NCBI GenBank assembly: GCA_017744935.1
Contig: JAGIAI010000015.1
Span: 1-64,000, forward strand
Direction of reading: 5' to 3'
Source: Variovorax sp.
GTDB lineage: Bacteria; Pseudomonadota; Gammaproteobacteria; Burkholderiales; Burkholderiaceae_C
DNA: 64,000 nucleotides
In this document: positions 63,283 through 64,000 of the stretch, piece after piece
Numbering within the stretch: the first letter of the stretch is position 1
Layout: the number at the start of each line of letters is the position of its first letter
Notes under the pieces: model-generated
What the model was told of the DNA's origin: nothing
Seen by the model: only the letters and a program-made list of their open reading frames with translations
Databases searched by the model: none
Program-made: the position numbers and the translations under genes

Positions 63283-64000
63283 TTAGAGCCAGTAGACGAC
63301 GCGTCGGCGGTATTTCGCAAATAGCAAGCTCGATACCACCAGCGTGGCGACGGTCCAGCCCAGGATCCCCCACCAGTTGTGGCTTTCAGATACCCCGCCC
63401 ATCAGCGGCGTACGCAACAGGTCCAGCATTTGGGCGAAGGGGTTCCACAGGATGTACTTCGCGCGGCCGGGCAGGCTCGACGGCAGCCAGAAGACCGGGG
63501 TAAGGAACATCAACATCTGCATGACACTGGTCACGATCTGCGTCACGTCGCGAAAGCGGGTGCAGACAAGGCCAAGGGCGATTCCCACCGCTTGTGCATT
63601 TATGAGGACGAGCAGGAATGCGGGTATGAATAGCAGCGCCGACCATGACAAGGAAATGCCCGCCCAGATGGCCACCGGCACGTACAGGATGATGTGATGG
63701 CCGAACTGGATCAGGTTGCGAGCCATGCTTCGCCAGACGAACAGACTGATCGGAAAATAGCCCTGCTTGAGATAGTTGCCCGATCCGATGAACGCATTGC
63801 ATGAATCGAGCACCATGCTGGAGAAGAATCCCCAGAAGATGATGCCCAGCGCTAGATGCGGAAAGAACTTGGACAGTTCAGTGCCGAACAAGGAGCTGTA
63901 GAGCGGCCCCATGCCTCCGATCATGGCGCCCATGCTGAGCGTGAGCCAAAGGGGCCCGAGCATGGAGCGGCGATAGCGCAGGACGATGTCGAACCAGGCG
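63283..64000 (-). CDS. wzm: Polysaccharide ABC exporter permease (Wzm-like; 5' end outside window)
   Basis: The visible 238 codons of a polytopic ABC-2 permease; the start lies beyond base 64000. WFDIVLRYRRSMLGPLWLTLSMGAMIGGMG is the conserved N-terminal motif, and VGIALGLVCTRFRDVTQIVTSVMQMLMFLTPVFW the typical conserved loop, followed by NPFAQMLDLLRTPLMG. It pairs with the ATPase at 62575-63276 to export an undecaprenyl-linked O-chain. Confidence 0.9.
   Translation of the reverse strand, partial: AWFDIVLRYRRSMLGPLWLTLSMGAMIGGMGPLYSSLFGTELSKFFPHLALGIIFWGFFSSMVLDSCNAFIGSGNYLKQGYFPISLFVWRSMARNLIQFGHHIILYVPVAIWAGISLSWSALLFIPAFLLVLINAQAVGIALGLVCTRFRDVTQIVTSVMQMLMFLTPVFWLPSSLPGRAKYILWNPFAQMLDLLRTPLMGGVSESHNWWGILGWTVATLVVSSLLFAKYRRRVVYWL

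Overview
The window is high-GC, densely packed bacterial DNA. It looks like a betaproteobacterium of the order Burkholderiales, family Comamonadaceae, most likely Variovorax or a close relative. The basis is the gene mix: a tripartite tricarboxylate transporter subunit, a Tat-exported amino-acid-binding protein, polyhydroxyalkanoate (PHA) granule proteins, a type III pantothenate kinase, many LysR regulators and strong G/C codon bias. I placed the genus from protein resemblance only. No rRNA, tRNA, insertion sequence, prophage or CRISPR array was seen, and no gene-free stretch exceeds about 290 bases.

Positions 1-31,250 are mixed chromosomal housekeeping and catabolic genes in short operons. 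They include a TctB fragment, an AtuD-like acyl-CoA dehydrogenase, a LysR/epimerase divergent pair, a lipoprotein with SMP-30/NHL-like repeats, a LysR-NodI-NodJ-like ABC exporter unit divergent from a glutathione S-transferase, a cytochrome P450 divergent from an ArsR-type regulator, glutathione reductase coupled to AMP nucleosidase, a FecR-domain protein with a very long Gln/Ala tail, a PHA-depolymerase-like esterase, rhodanese, a BON-LysM protein, coaX, two peptidase/amidohydrolase genes, a glycerophosphodiesterase with an EF-hand-like loop, an ArgE-like deacetylase, a DUF445 protein, an ABC substrate-binding protein, a molybdopterin oxidoreductase, a lipoprotein aminopeptidase, a PHA-system protein and an acyl-CoA-binding protein.

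Positions 31,350-39,453 concern the cell surface. An O-antigen-ligase-like gene converges on a complete six-gene operon for 4-amino-4-deoxy-L-arabinose modification of lipid A. The order of transcription is arnT, arnB, arnC, formyltransferase, dehydrogenase/decarboxylase, arnD. ArnA, one bifunctional protein in enteric bacteria, is split here into two genes. Downstream of arnT's start come a TPR-like protein, a TetR regulator and a phasin with a histone-like basic tail.

Positions 41,864-64,000 are a surface-polysaccharide (O-antigen) cluster. It has rfbBDA for dTDP-rhamnose, a second nucleotide-sugar set (dehydratase, nucleotidyltransferase, reductase), a three-domain methyltransferase/GT2/GT4 protein, rfbC and galE, three more glycosyltransferases, and gmd with a Wzt/Wzm ABC exporter on the opposite strand. 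Embedded antisense at about 51,000-54,680 is an AT-richer four-gene cassette: SMR-like small membrane protein, GT39-like membrane transferase, methyltransferase, polyprenyl-phosphate GT2. Its genes are translationally coupled and it ends in a strong rho-independent terminator. It has the parts expected of a periplasmic glycan-decoration system and is the best candidate here for an uncharacterised system.
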